A DNA stretch of 64,000 bases, from the NCBI GenBank assembly GCA_008704415.1, contig VXIS01000279.1, forward strand, positions 1 through 64,000. The letters are read 5' to 3'. The DNA is from Sphaerosporella brunnea. Taxonomy: Eukaryota; Ascomycota; Pezizomycetes; Pezizales; Pyronemataceae. The notes beneath the pieces are model-generated. The model saw only the letters and a program-made list of their open reading frames with translations. It ran no database searches and had not been told where the DNA came from. This document shows, piece by piece, positions 51,815 to 62,922 of the stretch; position 1 is the stretch's first letter, and every line of letters begins with the position of its first letter. The position numbers and the translations under genes were made by a program.

Positions 51815-52030
51815 GAGCGGACCGGACCTGGGCCACACCATGCAGTCCAGTCCGAGATATTGCCTGGGACAAGCTGTCCTTTTGGGGCGTATGCCCTGGA
51901 CCGCCGGCAGTCGATCCAGTTGACTGGATACTTGCAGCGGCGTAGGGTTTCAAATACACATTACGCGCGCTACAAAACTCTCTTATGCCTCACGCTCTGA
52001 CTATCAACCAACCTTGTCCCTACGGAGTAG
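51815..52030 (+). repeat. Dispersed repeat shared with 12655-12930
   Basis: Starts GAGCGGACCGGACCTGGG and contains a CAGTTGACTGGATACTTG block. It lies directly right of the Ngaro element, so the element may have landed in or beside a copy of this repeat. Confidence 0.45.
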
Positions 52031-54227
52031 CTGTATATAGAGTGCATTTTGGATCTCCTCAAACGCTGTAGTCTCGGCATGGCTCGGGCTGATGAGCCCA
52101 CCACGACCCGGCCGCGCAGGATCCGCGCATCGATGACGTTTGAAGGCGGTTGTTTCGTGGTTCAGCACGGTCGAAGGTGGTTGTTTTGGGTGCACCATGA
52201 TGCGCACTGCCCGCACGTGCAGGGCCGTTGCATACAGATGTCACATAGGTAAGGCCTGCAGGCCGATCCAGTCCTCCAAGCTCATCGACCAGAGTTTCGA
52301 GTCCTGCATCGGGCGCTGACTGGATCGCTTCCGTTGTCTGTCAATCCCGCCGGAACACTGGTGCCACTGCACGTACAGGCCTTGCGTGGTAAACGGTGCA
52401 ATTCTATCCACCAGGCTGCCTGGCGTGGATAGTATATCGGCTACTGGGCGGGCGGGATAGAAGGCCTACAGAAACACAATCGCGGTAGCATGGACTCCAT
52501 GATTTCGGAATTAGTCAACTCTTTCTTATACACGATGTATACCTAGATGATGCAGTTGACGTGCGTTTTGCCCATGGTTTGACAGGTGGCGTTAACCCGT
52601 GGCGTTAAATGGTGGTGTTTTCCGGAGGTCTTTCCGTCCACCGCTTGCAGCGGCGCTGAAAGATGGTGTTGGCAGCAGAACATCTCCCTTAGGCGACGGC
52701 GATTGAGGGTTAGAGGACCATGCATGTCTGCAGAACGATTTTGAACTGCATCGTTTTCAGGTTGGCTCTGTGAAGTAGTGCAGGAGTGGAACACTGTGAT
52801 TCAAGATTGAGTTAGCAACTTAGCGCAACGATCGCCTAGAACTATGAGAACGGCTGCAACCTCTGTGGTGGCATCGGATTCACATACGTTGTATCTCTGA
52901 TAATAAGGGAATGGAAACCTCGTAATTGTGATGCGATGGATGGTTGCTGCCATTGGTTCCCTATCGTTAAATTGAATAGGGTTATCTAGCTAGTGAATGC
53001 ACGATTTTGCCCACCACCAGCTCTGTGTTTCCAGCCGGGCTGTACCTGCTAGAGGGCTGGGAAACAGTTATCGTATTCACGGCTCCCGACCATTACTAGT
53101 GAAAAAAATGCACTCGCGCTGTACCTGCTGGCCGACCAAACAGCTGTCCTTGCAGTGCGTTATGATTCGATTCGTAGCTGATATCGGTACGGCTATGCTG
53201 ACAGACGGAAGTCTGGCGGTGAGATAAGCCCGACCAGGAAACAATGTGGGTTACAGTCCAGTAGATAGCGTATGTCCGGCGTGACTGGAGAGAAAATATG
53301 AGCATTATGCCGCAATCACTGCTTGTTTTAGTAATAGGATAGCTCCTGTATATCATCGGGCGCCCATAGCAAGCGCTCAAGGTAATGGCATCCCACTATA
53401 GCAACCTGCTCAACTGATTTCGGCACACGTGTTCAATCACGCAGTATCAATCTGTGACCATGTTAATCAACTTACACGCAGTGGAGTCACAGAAACTTGA
53501 TACTAACCTTTCAAACTCCACGCATTTTTATAGGTTTCTGTATCCTGCCACCAGTACGACGATTTCTACAAAATGCTACCGCTTTTGACTTGCCACCTCA
53601 ACTCTGGAACATATACCAAGCCGCTCCCAGTTCGCGCACACACTACAGCGGCCCCCCCGCCCCAAACTAGAGAGGCTGCGCGGTAGGCCGCAGCGAGCCG
53701 GTGATGGGCCCCAATGGCAGTGACCGGTTGCGTTGCGATTGTGTTGCGTTGGTATGCAATGTTGCGTCAGGATACAAGATATCTGCTGGCTTTGTTTGAT
53801 TCATATTTTCTTATATGTAATTGAAAGCATATGCTAGGGTGTAATTGAATAAACCGTGATTTCAGGAGGTGCTGGAGCGCACTGGGACTCAGTAGCTAGT
53901 AGGGGGACGGAGCTTTTCCTACACTCGCCGTCTATCTATAGACAGACCAATATGTGCGTATCCATGTTCGCTCACTGTGGAATCCAATGTTTTGCGCGTT
54001 GGCCTACGCAATGCAATATATACCTCGTGACAACCTCTGTAAGCCATCGCATATCGTATGAGAGGCTAAACAAGCCAGTGTTCACAGCGTGATAACATAT
54101 GAAATCCAATACCGCATAGACTGTTGATAAGGAGGAGTCGGCAATCTCAAAGTCTTGCTGACGAGCCTGAGATTGGCACATGGCCCGAGACGTCTTGGTG
54201 GTGATGCAGCAGTGTAAGACAGTGTCT
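52031..54227. other. No gene recognised
   Basis: No frame longer than about 94 codons, no motifs, no repeats of note. AT content is higher than in the 22-33 kb region. Confidence 0.5.
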
Positions 54228-54850
54228 GTTCAGGTTCCACTCACTCGAGGAAGATGGTCACATCACAGCTGAGCCCACGCGGCTCTTTACCTCGTTCCAG
54301 CTGAGCCCACGCGGCTCTGCTCAGGTGCCACTCACTCGAGGAAGATGGTCACATCCAGCCAAGACCACGCGGCTCCTTATCTCGTCCCAGCCTCCTGTTA
54401 ACGTCTCATGGTAACCGGGCGTCGAGAGCTGTCGTGTTGGTGGTGTAGATTGTGGGCACCGGGTGCGTATAAGCTCAGCTCGGGTGACTGTCTAGACCAT
54501 TGCGTCTATGCTAACCATCTTTGACGTTAGGCAGAATTTGGAAATCTGTTCTTGCTTGGACGGGGAAGTGTTGAGATCCGGAGTATGCATACTGTATTAG
54601 TTGGAGCCGGTGTAACAAGGCATAACTACAGTATCTGGAACCTGAGCAGAGCCCCGTCAGCTCAGCTGGGACGAGGAAAAGAGCCGCGTGGACTCAGCTG
54701 GGACGAGGTAAAGAGCCGCGTGGACTCAGCTGGGACGTGATAAGGAGCCGCGTGGTCTTAGCTGGATGTGACCATCTTCCTCGAGTGAGTGGAACCTGAG
54801 CAGAGCCGCGTGGGCTCAGCTGGAACGAGGTAAACAGCCGCGTGGACTCA
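54228..54850. repeat. Long inverted repeat with 32-base tandem units
   Basis: The segment 54285-54390 is repeated in inverted orientation at about 54728-54834: about 105 bases with three mismatches and a spacer of about 340 bases. The right side also has tandem units of 32 bases (AGCTGGGACGAGGTAAAGAG then CCGCGTGGACTC), three in direct succession from about 54665, then one after the GATGTGACCATCTTCCTCGA segment. The left side has the complementary units. A transcript through it would fold into a hairpin of about 105 base pairs. No coding frame is supported. Confidence 0.8.
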
Positions 54851-55262
54851 GTACCGCATCCACTGGCTACGCTTCCCGGGCGACAACGATGGAGACTGAA
54901 ATATCCGGAGGAGGAGGAGAACGATCTTGCGCGGCAGGCGGATGTGTCGACGGTGAGCGGCGGTCTTCCGTCCCCTGCAAGGAAGGACCGCAAAGTGAGG
55001 ACATTGTGAGCCATGCCCCCGGGTACAAAGAGACGGCTTGACAGTCCTGCTCACGCTGTTTCAGGTGCAATACGGTTTTATATTCTCCATATCCACAGAC
55101 CAGATTGGCGAGCTGATCAGTGCTCCTCACGGTCCGTCAAAGACTGCGGTCGACTGAATAATTAGTAAGCCCGGTGGATTTCATATAGTAGCTATCCGTG
55201 GTGTTTGGGCGCCGCGTCGAGGCAGTGGACGGCGCACCGTTTGCGGGTGGAAGTGGACCACT

Positions 55263-55263
<1 letters not shown>
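54851..55263. other. No gene recognised
   Basis: Short frames only. CGGAGGAGGAGGAGAAC at 54904-54920 is a small GGA run. Confidence 0.45.
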
Positions 55264-55294
<31 letters not shown>

Positions 55295-55313
55295 AAAAAA
55301 AAAAAAAAAAAAA
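55264..55313 (+). repeat. Poly(A) tract of about 50 bases
   Basis: A-run with one internal C at 55294. It could be the tail of a retroposed sequence, but no LINE or SINE body was recognised directly upstream, and no duplication of flanks was found. Confidence 0.7.
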
Positions 55314-55346
55314 CACATGAAAAGCTCTACACACACTTCCCCACAG

Positions 55347-55547
55347 TTATAAATTTTGCTTGACTGTACCGTGACCAACATCGTCGTGCGAACCCTTAAC
55401 AACCGCAACCAAACCTATCAACAACGTATAAAGACCTTTTCCAGTAAGTCCCAGCTCCCGCCGGCCAGCGCTTCTGTCAAAATGTGCTGACAGCTGTCTG
55501 ACCGCGCAGGAGAGGCAAATTATCACGGTTGGACGATTCTGGAAGGG
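55347..55547 (+). promoter_or_regulatory. Promoter-like region with 5' leader and intron
   Basis: CAGTTATAAATTT (TATA-like, at about 55344-55356) is followed by a C/A-rich leader (CAACCGCAACCAAACC). A well-formed intron lies at 55444-55509: GTAAGT donor, CTGAC near the 3' end, CGCAG acceptor. This is the layout of a fungal promoter and 5' untranslated exon, and suggests a gene in the frames that follow. Confidence 0.45.
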
Positions 55548-55704
55548 TTGCGCGGATGCTACGGCGTTCTCATAAAATGTTCTTTTCCATGCTCTCAGGG
55601 GGCACTTTCATGGTATCTCGTTGACCCGTCGCCACTGAGGTTCTGCACGGTTGCGGTCCAGAGAAGGTTTGTAGCTTGCAAGGTTCCCATCGGTTGCGCA
55701 CAAA

Positions 55705-56061
55705 ATGTCCCTTTCTTTTCCCGCCAAGTTCCCACCCCTCCCAGCGGGATTTCAAGGTTGTGCAGGTCAGAAATGCGGCGAGCCTGCACCAGAGTTTTCG
55801 CTGATTTCACCCTTTTCAGGCATGGTGTCCAATCTTTCGGATGCCGAGAGCTATTCTCTTACTCATATCCTTCCCGAGACATCCGCACTGGTTCGTGGTG
55901 CACCCCAAGGGGTTCCCACCTACCTTCACCTTCATCACAAGCAAGCATTTTCCACCAGAACATTCGCATGTATCCTTGGAGCATGTTTCAAGACGGGTCG
56001 CTTAGGACAATCACGGCAGCATCCTAGTCGAAGTGCGGGCCTCGGTCCCATGTGGCTGTAA
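55705..56061 (+). CDS. Candidate protein downstream of the promoter-like region (118 codons)
   Basis: The ATG at 55705 in AAAATGTCC opens a frame reading MSLSFPAKFPPLPAGFQGCA ... SNLSDAESYSLTHILPETS ... TYLHLHHKQAFSTRT to a TAA at 56059-56061. The frame at 55548-56027 in another phase is also open, and the region before 55705 would need a second intron to join the leader exon. No domain recognised. Confidence 0.35.
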   Translation: MSLSFPAKFPPLPAGFQGCAGQKCGEPAPEFSLISPFSGMVSNLSDAESYSLTHILPETSALVRGAPQGVPTYLHLHHKQAFSTRTFACILGACFKTGRLGQSRQHPSRSAGLGPMWL

Positions 56062-57080
56062 CACACCCCGACGAGAGCCACATTGCCTCGCCTTTTGTCC
56101 CACCGCCGGAACCAATGCTTACCAGATCAATGGACATAGCACCAGGCTGAAACCTGTATGATCCCCAATTGTGTCCGCAGATGAGTGACACAGAGCCGTC
56201 AGCAATGACAACTCCGCTCGTAACTGGATCTCGGCCCAGTGAGGGCTTGACCGGGGACCGCGATCCAGGGACATCTATATCGGAATAGGCACCGAAATGA
56301 CCGAGCGACGACCCGCACCCCCTCCAGCCGGCATTGCCAGGGTAGCGTTTCGCTGACTAAAGATGCAAGATGCGAGATTGGTCACTGCTTACTTCAAAGG
56401 CTGCTGACTGTAACCCACCGCATTTGCGGCGCGTGTGAGGCGACGCATGCATCGATGGAGTGCTGTAAGTATGTAGATATACACTGTGTCTGACGCATTT
56501 CTCCACGGACCGAGACACTACCCGGGCTCCTTCGCCGCAAAGTGGGCAGGCTGGTCATTGGTCACCCAAGAAGTAGTCTGGGCAAGCCCTCACCCAGAAC
56601 AGCCTATATCCGCAGAATATCCTGTAGCCTATCGGGCGAAGACCTTTGCCACGCCGCCGCCGCCGCACGTGCCATGCTGCGCTTATTATGCCGCTTCAAT
56701 GGGTGATTGAAGGCTGGAAGTTCACGCGTTCTTTCTTTCTGCCATCCCCCGGTTAAACCAGTAATGAACAGCCTATTTACCCGCGCATAGGTAAATGCTG
56801 CAGTTGACTATGTAGCGCCATTCTCAAGCGTCCGCGCGCCGCGCAACGGTCCCCCATCACCATACACTCTCTCTTACCAGACTCCGTGGCTCCGCAGAAT
56901 CAACCACGCTTAGCCCCTGACTCCACCATGCTGATGACCCTGACGCATTGATACTTGTTAACCGCGAGTTAATTGTAAAGTACAATCCCTCCGAAACTAC
57001 ACCTGGAAACAATCTCCAGGCAGCCGAGACTCCGCCGCGCCGACACTCCACCGTGCAGAGAGTGCAGCCCGCCGAGAATA
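56062..57080. other. No gene recognised
   Basis: Short frames only; nothing supportable. The left part of this stretch could contain downstream exons of the candidate gene, and the right part (56860-57080) lies after the donor of the next, minus-strand exon. Confidence 0.4.
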
Positions 57081-57085
57081 CTTAC

Positions 57086-57331
57086 CATCCTTTGACGCTG
57101 GCGCAATCTTGTTCCCTCATCGTCGACGCCGTTAAGCTCCTGGAAAATCTCCTTCCGCACAGGTTCACCGGTCAACTTGTGTTTCCTTTTGGGATGCCAT
57201 AGTGAACAGAACTGCTGCTCCTTCTCAATGCGCTGAATCTCCACGACAGCAAAACCCTGGGCGAAAGCGTACTGCTCCAGCCGCTGAAAGACGCTCCCAG
57301 GATCCAAAAGCCTCTCGCCTTCACGCGTCAC
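57086..57331 (-). pseudogene. Exon resembling a FAR1/MULE-type DNA-binding domain
   Basis: On the minus strand the frame reads GSVFQRLEQYAFAQGFAVVE, then QQFCSLWHPKRKHKLTGEPV and QELNGVDDEGTRLRQRQRM. It ends at 57086 exactly before a GTAAGT donor (57085 downward). The EQYAFAQGFAVV and C..WHPKRKH order recalls the FAR1/WRKY-GCM1 domain at the start of MULE transposases and related regulators, but the cysteines needed are incomplete. The frame has no ATG, so upstream sequence is missing or in another exon. A MULE transposase relic or a domesticated derivative is the best guess. Confidence 0.35.
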
Positions 57332-57685
57332 ACCCGAAACACTCAGCGATGACTTGCTGCATCAAACGGGGCGGCCTGGGAACGGTGCTAGCCTCAGGCT
57401 GAGGTAGAAGAGCTGGGTCCCATTGAAAGCGACTGAGAGTGCGAGCGGTGTAATTCTATGGGTTTGCGACCGATGAAATGCGATACGTGATACGCGACGC
57501 GCGAATACATTCCACCATCAAACATGATCCCGCTACGTACTGGTATCGACACCGGCGACTTCTATAAAACTCTTGGCAGGATAGGCAACAGGCTAGTCCG
57601 GAGACATTCCGATATCAGACCATGATAATGCCGTCGCAATATTTATACAATCAAACACCCCATTGGCAGATAGAACAGTGCAGGC
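57332..57685. other. No gene recognised
   Basis: Contains a run of GATACGTGATACGCGACGCG-like short repeats near 57478-57500. No gene seen. Confidence 0.5.
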
Positions 57686-58362
57686 TTATCCGCTGCGTCC
57701 ATCAACCTGAAGAAAAATAACCTCGCCGTCGCGCAGCCCACAGACCGTTTTGCAAAACCTATAGTCCTCACTGTCGCCGCCATCCGGGTGGATATCAATC
57801 TTTGAAACTTTAAGCCCGTCATGAAGCAGCATGATAAACCCGGTGCGAAAGGCCTGATGCTCGTCCGCAGGGATGTTGAAGGGGAGACGTGACATGAATC
57901 CCGATAGCGCCTGTCCAGTGGCCACTGTACGCTCAAAGGCCATGGTAACGACGTCGTCGGCTAGCTGTAGGTGAACTACAAAACCAGGCAATACCTGAGC
58001 CACCCGTCGGCTGATGTGTGCCGGCTGGCCAGCGTGGGTCTGATCTAGAGCGGCAAACTGAAATGGGAGCTTGTAGTCATGGCCAAGGGGTATCAATACC
58101 TCACCCCTTGATCCGCGGCCCCTGCAGGAGATAAATCATTAGATCAGCAGGGGTGTGGAATAGGCTACACTTACAGCAGGATATTCGCTTCGGCGATTGT
58201 CGTTGAGGTGTGTGCTTCTGTCTCCATCGTGTGTATGGTGAGTTCGGAATGTGAGCCTGAGAACGAGCTGTTGGGTGATATATATGCCACCTGCAGCCGT
58301 GTGGGTACAAAACTGCGTGGGTGCAAATCAGGGACAACCTGCGGTGCAATTCTGGAGGGCAT
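57686..58362 (-). CDS. Spliced gene of unknown function (at least 207 residues)
   Basis: Exon 1 is 58175-58362 (ATG at 58362), the intron is 58122-58174 (53 bases, GTAAGT donor, CTGAT/TAATG branch-like region, CCTGCAG acceptor), and exon 2 is 57686-58121 with TAA. Phase is kept across the junction (NILL then GRGSRGEVLIPLGHDYKLPF). The protein has PRSFVPTRLQVAYISPN, then FAALDQTHAGQPAHISRR, a hydrophobic FVVHLQLADDVVTMAFERTV and GFIMLLHDGLKVSKIDIHPD, ending EVIFLQVDGRSG. The frame stays open upstream of the ATG for about 38 codons (VDDIHENNAPVNRTLEG), so the true start may lie further upstream after another intron. No signal peptide or membrane span is obvious. Family not recognised. Confidence 0.6.
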
Positions 58363-59523
58363 GCCCTCGAGGGTGCGATTGACGGGTGCGTTGTTTTCGT
58401 GAATATCGTCTACCCAACCTGCTGCACGATGGGTGTCCCCGCGGGACCCGGGAGCTGGACTCGGGCAGTGTTCTCAACATCCAACTATTCGAGCTGCGTG
58501 AGTAGCGCTGCATTACGGGATTCAAAAAACCAGAATTGCTTTTTATGTTGGAGTCTGGGCGGCTGGCTATGTGCTGTTGTCCAGGGCTCAACAACGCCCG
58601 ATGATGCCACCATTGATGCTTCACTGGATATCACGGTGTCCCGATTGACGGCGTTCACAGACAATCACTGGACCAGTCTGGACTTTAATTTCCTTTGTAT
58701 GGGGAGCCCCAACAGACGGGTAAAACCGTGGGGACAGGATACCAGGTTTCCTTTGTCCGTCATAGGCCTTTGGCCTCACTCCGATTCGCAAGATAGGAGG
58801 CACTTGGGCCAATGTCCTTGTGTACGATGTATGATTTAAACAAACAAACAAACAAACAGTCCAGTCTGGACTTCCTAGCCAGGCTCATGGAACAGCTGCG
58901 AGTACCTGGTAGCCGCCCGGAACATGCTAGGAGGTTGTGGATGCTGGTAACCATCGTTCACCCGCCTCCCAATCTTATCGGCAATCGCGACAGGGACCAT
59001 GGGGTTTGCCTGGCGGCCTGCACGCGCTTTTTGCTCAATAGTTGATCCTTCTACAGCCGGCTGGTAAGTTCTACCGTGTGTGGTAGATTGATTCCGTGTA
59101 TCTACGCGCCGCAAAGTCTTCTATCATCAGCCTCTTCAACGCTCGCGGTTGCCATGATCACCCCCTGAGGTCGACCTGTGGGTCACAACTCCGAACGCAT
59201 ACACATAGGCGTAGACTGGATTCAGCTGATTCCATCGAAATTCTGATATAATACCCAATTAGATTCGACCACCCACACGACGTCAAGATTGGACATATGG
59301 AATGCTGGAAACGGCCAGAGGGTGGCGAAGCACGGATCGGCGATAGTGCCTGGCGCAGCGGGCAATCTGGGCGCATGTGTCGGGCCAAACCGGCTCACAC
59401 TTGGACGAATCCTCACAATCCGCAAATCGTGGGACGGTGGGTCGGTTTGCGTTCGATGTCCGGCCCGGGAGGTGGTGGTTCTGGTTTCTTGTAAGAATCC
59501 CAAGGTTCGGTCAAGGTTGGCCC
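58363..59523. other. No gene recognised; (AAAC)n microsatellite
   Basis: A plus frame 58321-58839 (172 codons) runs antisense to the gene at 57686-58362 and has no motif. (AAAC)n occupies 58837-58858. Nothing else is called. Confidence 0.4.
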
Positions 59524-60460
59524 CTAATGTGCTGCGCCGATTTGTATGGCATTGAACCTGCCGTCGAACCCACTGGACAAGAACCCTACTCTGCTCCCAA
59601 GATTAGTTATACGACCAAGGAATGCAATTCACTTACTGCAGTATGAGAGCGGCGTCCCCAGCATATCCCTGGTGGTAGTACCATTGATCTTGGCCGCCAT
59701 CATCAGGTGCTTGCTCAGGGCCCGCAACTCTCGGAAGCGGTCGCATTCAATGTTGTCAGGTTCACCCCTCACGGGAACAGCTGGAGGTGCACCAGTGATG
59801 ATGGTGGTGCTGGCCGCTGTCAACATTATGAAAGTCCCAGCGTGAGCACAAAACGCAGCGGTGTGAAGAGCGCCGTTGGGCGTCTTGGAGCTGAACTCGA
59901 CTGTGCCATCAACGCTAGATTGAGGCCCGCTGACGGGAGCAGGAGCTGCGTGGCCGGGCGCACGCAAAAACCCCCGTGGCACTATCTTCGAGTCCTGCTT
60001 GTTTTCCCTGCTTCGATGATAGGTTTATCAACCGCGAGCTGTGGGCTGCGCAGTCCACCATCGCCAAGTATCCGCATGGCATGGAACTGCGGCTCGGGGT
60101 GTGTGGCGTGCACACTCCATGCTGAGTTGGCTGATCGTCGTTCGGAGGGAATTGAACAGACGGTGCAGTTGTGGTTGTGTCAATGGCGAATGCCGGAAAA
60201 CACATACCATATTGGCCGTTGTAAGAACAATCTCATCACCCAACTCATTTTTCGCAGGGAAAAGCACCGGTTTGTTCGACTTGACGAACGATGCCTGCCG
60301 AAAGTGCTGACAACCGCTTGCTATCCATCCATTGCCTCGCGCATAGAGCTTGCCCCATCTGCAATACTCGATCAAGTCCCCGAGCCGAAGATGACGGGTA
60401 CAAAGCGCGCCTTTGCCGTCGATTAGAAACCCGAAGCGCTTAAATTGGAGCTATTGCTGA
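59524..60460 (-). CDS. Multi-exon gene of unknown function, one probable A-run frameshift
   Basis: Four protein-like segments in order on the minus strand. (A) about 60460-60208: KRFGFLIDGKGALCTRHLRL, then KLYARGNGWIASGCQHFRQA and FPAKNELGDEIVLTTANM, ending at a GTATGT donor. (B) about 60150-60035: NSAWSVHATHPEPQFHAMRI, LGDGGLRSPQLAVDKPIIEA. (C) about 60020-59637: VPRGFLRAPGHAAPAPVSG ... LHTAAFCAHAGTFIMLTAAS ... FRELRALSKHLMMAAKINGT, ending at a GTAAGT donor. (D) 59588-59524: GFLSSGFDGRFNAIQIGAAH and stop. The C-D intron is 59589-59636 (48 bases, ACTAAT branch-like, AG acceptor) and keeps phase. B and C are in different frames separated by GGGAAAACAAG, where one extra A would restore continuity. 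The A-B phase is unresolved. No family recognised. Confidence 0.55.
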
Positions 60461-61849
60461 AAACTCCTGCGGCCGCCACGCTCCAATTGGGGAGACAGAA
60501 GTTTTTAACTCAACAGGCTGAGGCCGGTTCAACCCTCGGTGACCCCGCCAGGTGATTTCCGCAACCCGCTGATGCCTGCTCGTATGAAGCCTGTCCAGTC
60601 TGCTCCGGACGCACATTCAACCCCGGCGTTAATACCAGTCCTAGCAGGTCCTAATCCCCCGAAAAACACCAGACCTATCCCCATTCTCCCAGTCGCTGGC
60701 CCTCCGCGTTCTGCACGGGCCGCCGCGGGCCGTGCCCTTCCCACCGCGCCCGTTATCTCCAGTACTGCTGGAGTCCGTCCGGCTCACGCTGATTTAATGG
60801 ACCAGTACTCTCATGCGTGACGCGGCCCATGAAGCTGCTGGCTATGGTACTATTGCGTCCAGAAGATACTCTTGGTGAATCCTGGAAATGATCAACAGTC
60901 AACGGTGCTTTGGGTGCAGCCGAAACAGCTAGTCCTTCTTCTCATGCAACTTGCAAAAACATAGAAACGCCCAAGTCAGGTGTGTCTGTGGATACTCCCA
61001 TCGGCACTGCTACTTTGACGCTGTGGGGCGGTTGTCTTGCTGTCGGATTTTAGATTTCGTGGGCGGGGAACCTATGTACCTGATCGCAATTGTTGTGTGT
61101 TTTATAGACAGAAGAGATTTGTATTGTTTATACTGTATACCATGACGTAATCTTCGTTGCAACAAACAAACTTTCCGCTGTCGGCTTAAACATACTGCTG
61201 GGTGAAAGTGTCTTCACGACATCGTGTCATGGGTTTTACCGTGTTTTGAGTGTAGGAACTCTATGAACCCCGAGTTACATGGCATTCCTCTAGTAAACGC
61301 ACGCTCGCATGGCAGACCTGACGCGCAAGGCGTCGAAGCAGGCAGCAGAGGTACCAAGCGGGTGATCTGATAGATCACTAGCCTCTGCGCATCGTACATG
61401 CCGCGTCAGAAGTCTTGGTTCCAACCAGCTCGCAAGAAGCAGAAAAACGGACTTGCATCACAGTACTTCCCGATTCTTGCGGGGCATGCGATCACGGTGA
61501 GAGTCAGGCGAGTACTGGTTCCATCTCTGGGGCAACAAGAAAGGCGGGGCCACCCTTTTAAGGAGTGTGACCGGTGGCTTCCTCAGATTTACACGCGCTG
61601 GGGTGCCGTCGAGCAAGATTTGGGCAGGAGAGACCTTCAGTGGCGGTCAGTTCGGTGAGCTGTTCCAGGAGGGGAAGGCCAGGACTTGATGACTGAGCGC
61701 GGTCCAGCTTGATTCGATATAGGATGAAAGTCATGTATATATCCATGAGCGGTTAGGCAGTGGAACTTGAAGCCTTACTCATTCGACTTGGAAGGCATCT
61801 CGACTGTATCTCAGGAGCGACCTGTGCAGTGAATAATGAGGTGCGGTTT
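60461..61849. other. No gene supported
   Basis: A Pro/Ala-rich plus frame (60539-60820) opposes a Gly/Ala-rich minus frame (60529-60744); I cannot choose. A short frame from ATG 61398 (MPRQKSWFQPARKKQKNGLA, then SQYFPILAGHAIT followed by GTGAGA) could be a first exon but has no support beyond that. First exons of the 59524-60460 gene probably lie between 60470 and 60900. Confidence 0.35.
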
Positions 61850-61876
61850 TGTTTTCGTTTTAATCATATTGTATTC

Positions 61877-61890
61877 GGCCGCTTGCGGCC
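61877..61890 (-). other. Conserved stem-loop in the LINE 3' tail
   Basis: GGCCGCAAGCGGCC on the minus strand, 5-6 base pairs, with TGTCAT before and GAATACA after. The relic at 28121-28134 has GGCCGCAACCGGCC with the same flanks, so the outer five pairs are kept while the loop differs. LINE reverse transcriptases often recognise such 3' hairpins. Confidence 0.5.
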
Positions 61891-62481
61891 ATGACATACG
61901 TAATACTAAGAGACTGTGCTACCCCTTCGGCTGAGCCGACTACTGGGGCCTGCGGCTCTCACAAGGAAAAGGACAAACGAAAGGGCAAGAAAACCCCGAA
62001 AACCCGTCACTACCTACCAAGGAAAAGCAGTCACACACCTTACGGGCCTACAGCAGGCCAGGACCCGACGCCTGTGGTGCTCAGGAAGTCCATCACGGCC
62101 TCCGTGCACCTGTCATCAGCAAGCAGGGCGGCCGTGGCTGTCGCCGGCCACCGCTTGCGCCCCCGCTCTCGGTCTTTCTCCGTCGCCTTCGTCGCCTCCG
62201 AGACTCTTCTCCAGAGTAGCCGTTGCGCGTCCTTCCACCGCTTGCAAAACTTAAAGAGGTGAGCACTTGTCGTCCGTGCGTCGCCCGGTCCGGTGCAAAT
62301 ACGGGGCCATCGGGGGGGCCTTCTGGAGCCGCAGCTGGAAGAAGCGCGCAGCCACAGCCTTTCTGGTCCTGAAGATCAGCCGTCTGGTTGTCGTGGCTGT
62401 CGCTACCGGGCCCTCTCTCATGGGCGTGGCGGCGGCCATGGCAGCTCGGACCCTGTCGCCAGCGGGGTGGCGGCGTCGGCG

Positions 62482-62497
62482 TTAGGGTTAGGGTTAG
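62482..62497 (+). repeat. Telomere-like run inside the LINE remnant
   Basis: TTAGGGTTAGGGTTAG lies within the LINE fragment. On the LINE strand it reads as codons for Asn-Pro repeated (ANPNPNAD), at the place where homologues would have a different sequence. It could be a telomere-repeat patch or a coincidence of the coding sequence. Confidence 0.5.
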
Positions 62498-62922
62498 CCT
62501 CGCAGACAAGCGGGCCTAGGGCCGAGGTCGGCAGCGCGCCGAGGATGGCTCTGGCCTGGCGGTTGCTCATCTTCTGGACTTCGGCTAGCCGACCTTTCTG
62601 ACTGCCGTCATACCGGAGCTCGGTGCCATATACTTCCGGATAGAGACTTCTCCCGGACTTCTGCTGTCCTGGCCTTGCCCATGCGGACGTTGTGGCGGTG
62701 GAGTAGGGTCAGCTCGCCGTCAAGAAAGACACCTAGCCACCGCGTCGCGTGCTTGTTGTAGGGCACCGCCTCTCCGTCGACGGTGAGCGTCATAGTCGGC
62801 AGCTGTCGCTTCCTCGTCGGTAGCAGAGCCTCCGTCTTGCCTACGTCGAAAGCCACGGCATTGTCGCGGGCCCACCGCAAATGAAGGTACGGTTTGATTG
62901 TTGGCAGCGAGTCTGGGTCATG

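Noticed and set aside
54560..54640. TGTTGAGATCCGGAGTATGC resembling the start of the copia LTR family at 26713
   Set aside because: Similarity stops after about 20 bases, and no matching end or duplication was found.
55264..55313. Poly(A) tract as a SINE or LINE tail
   Set aside because: No recognisable body upstream and no flanking duplication.
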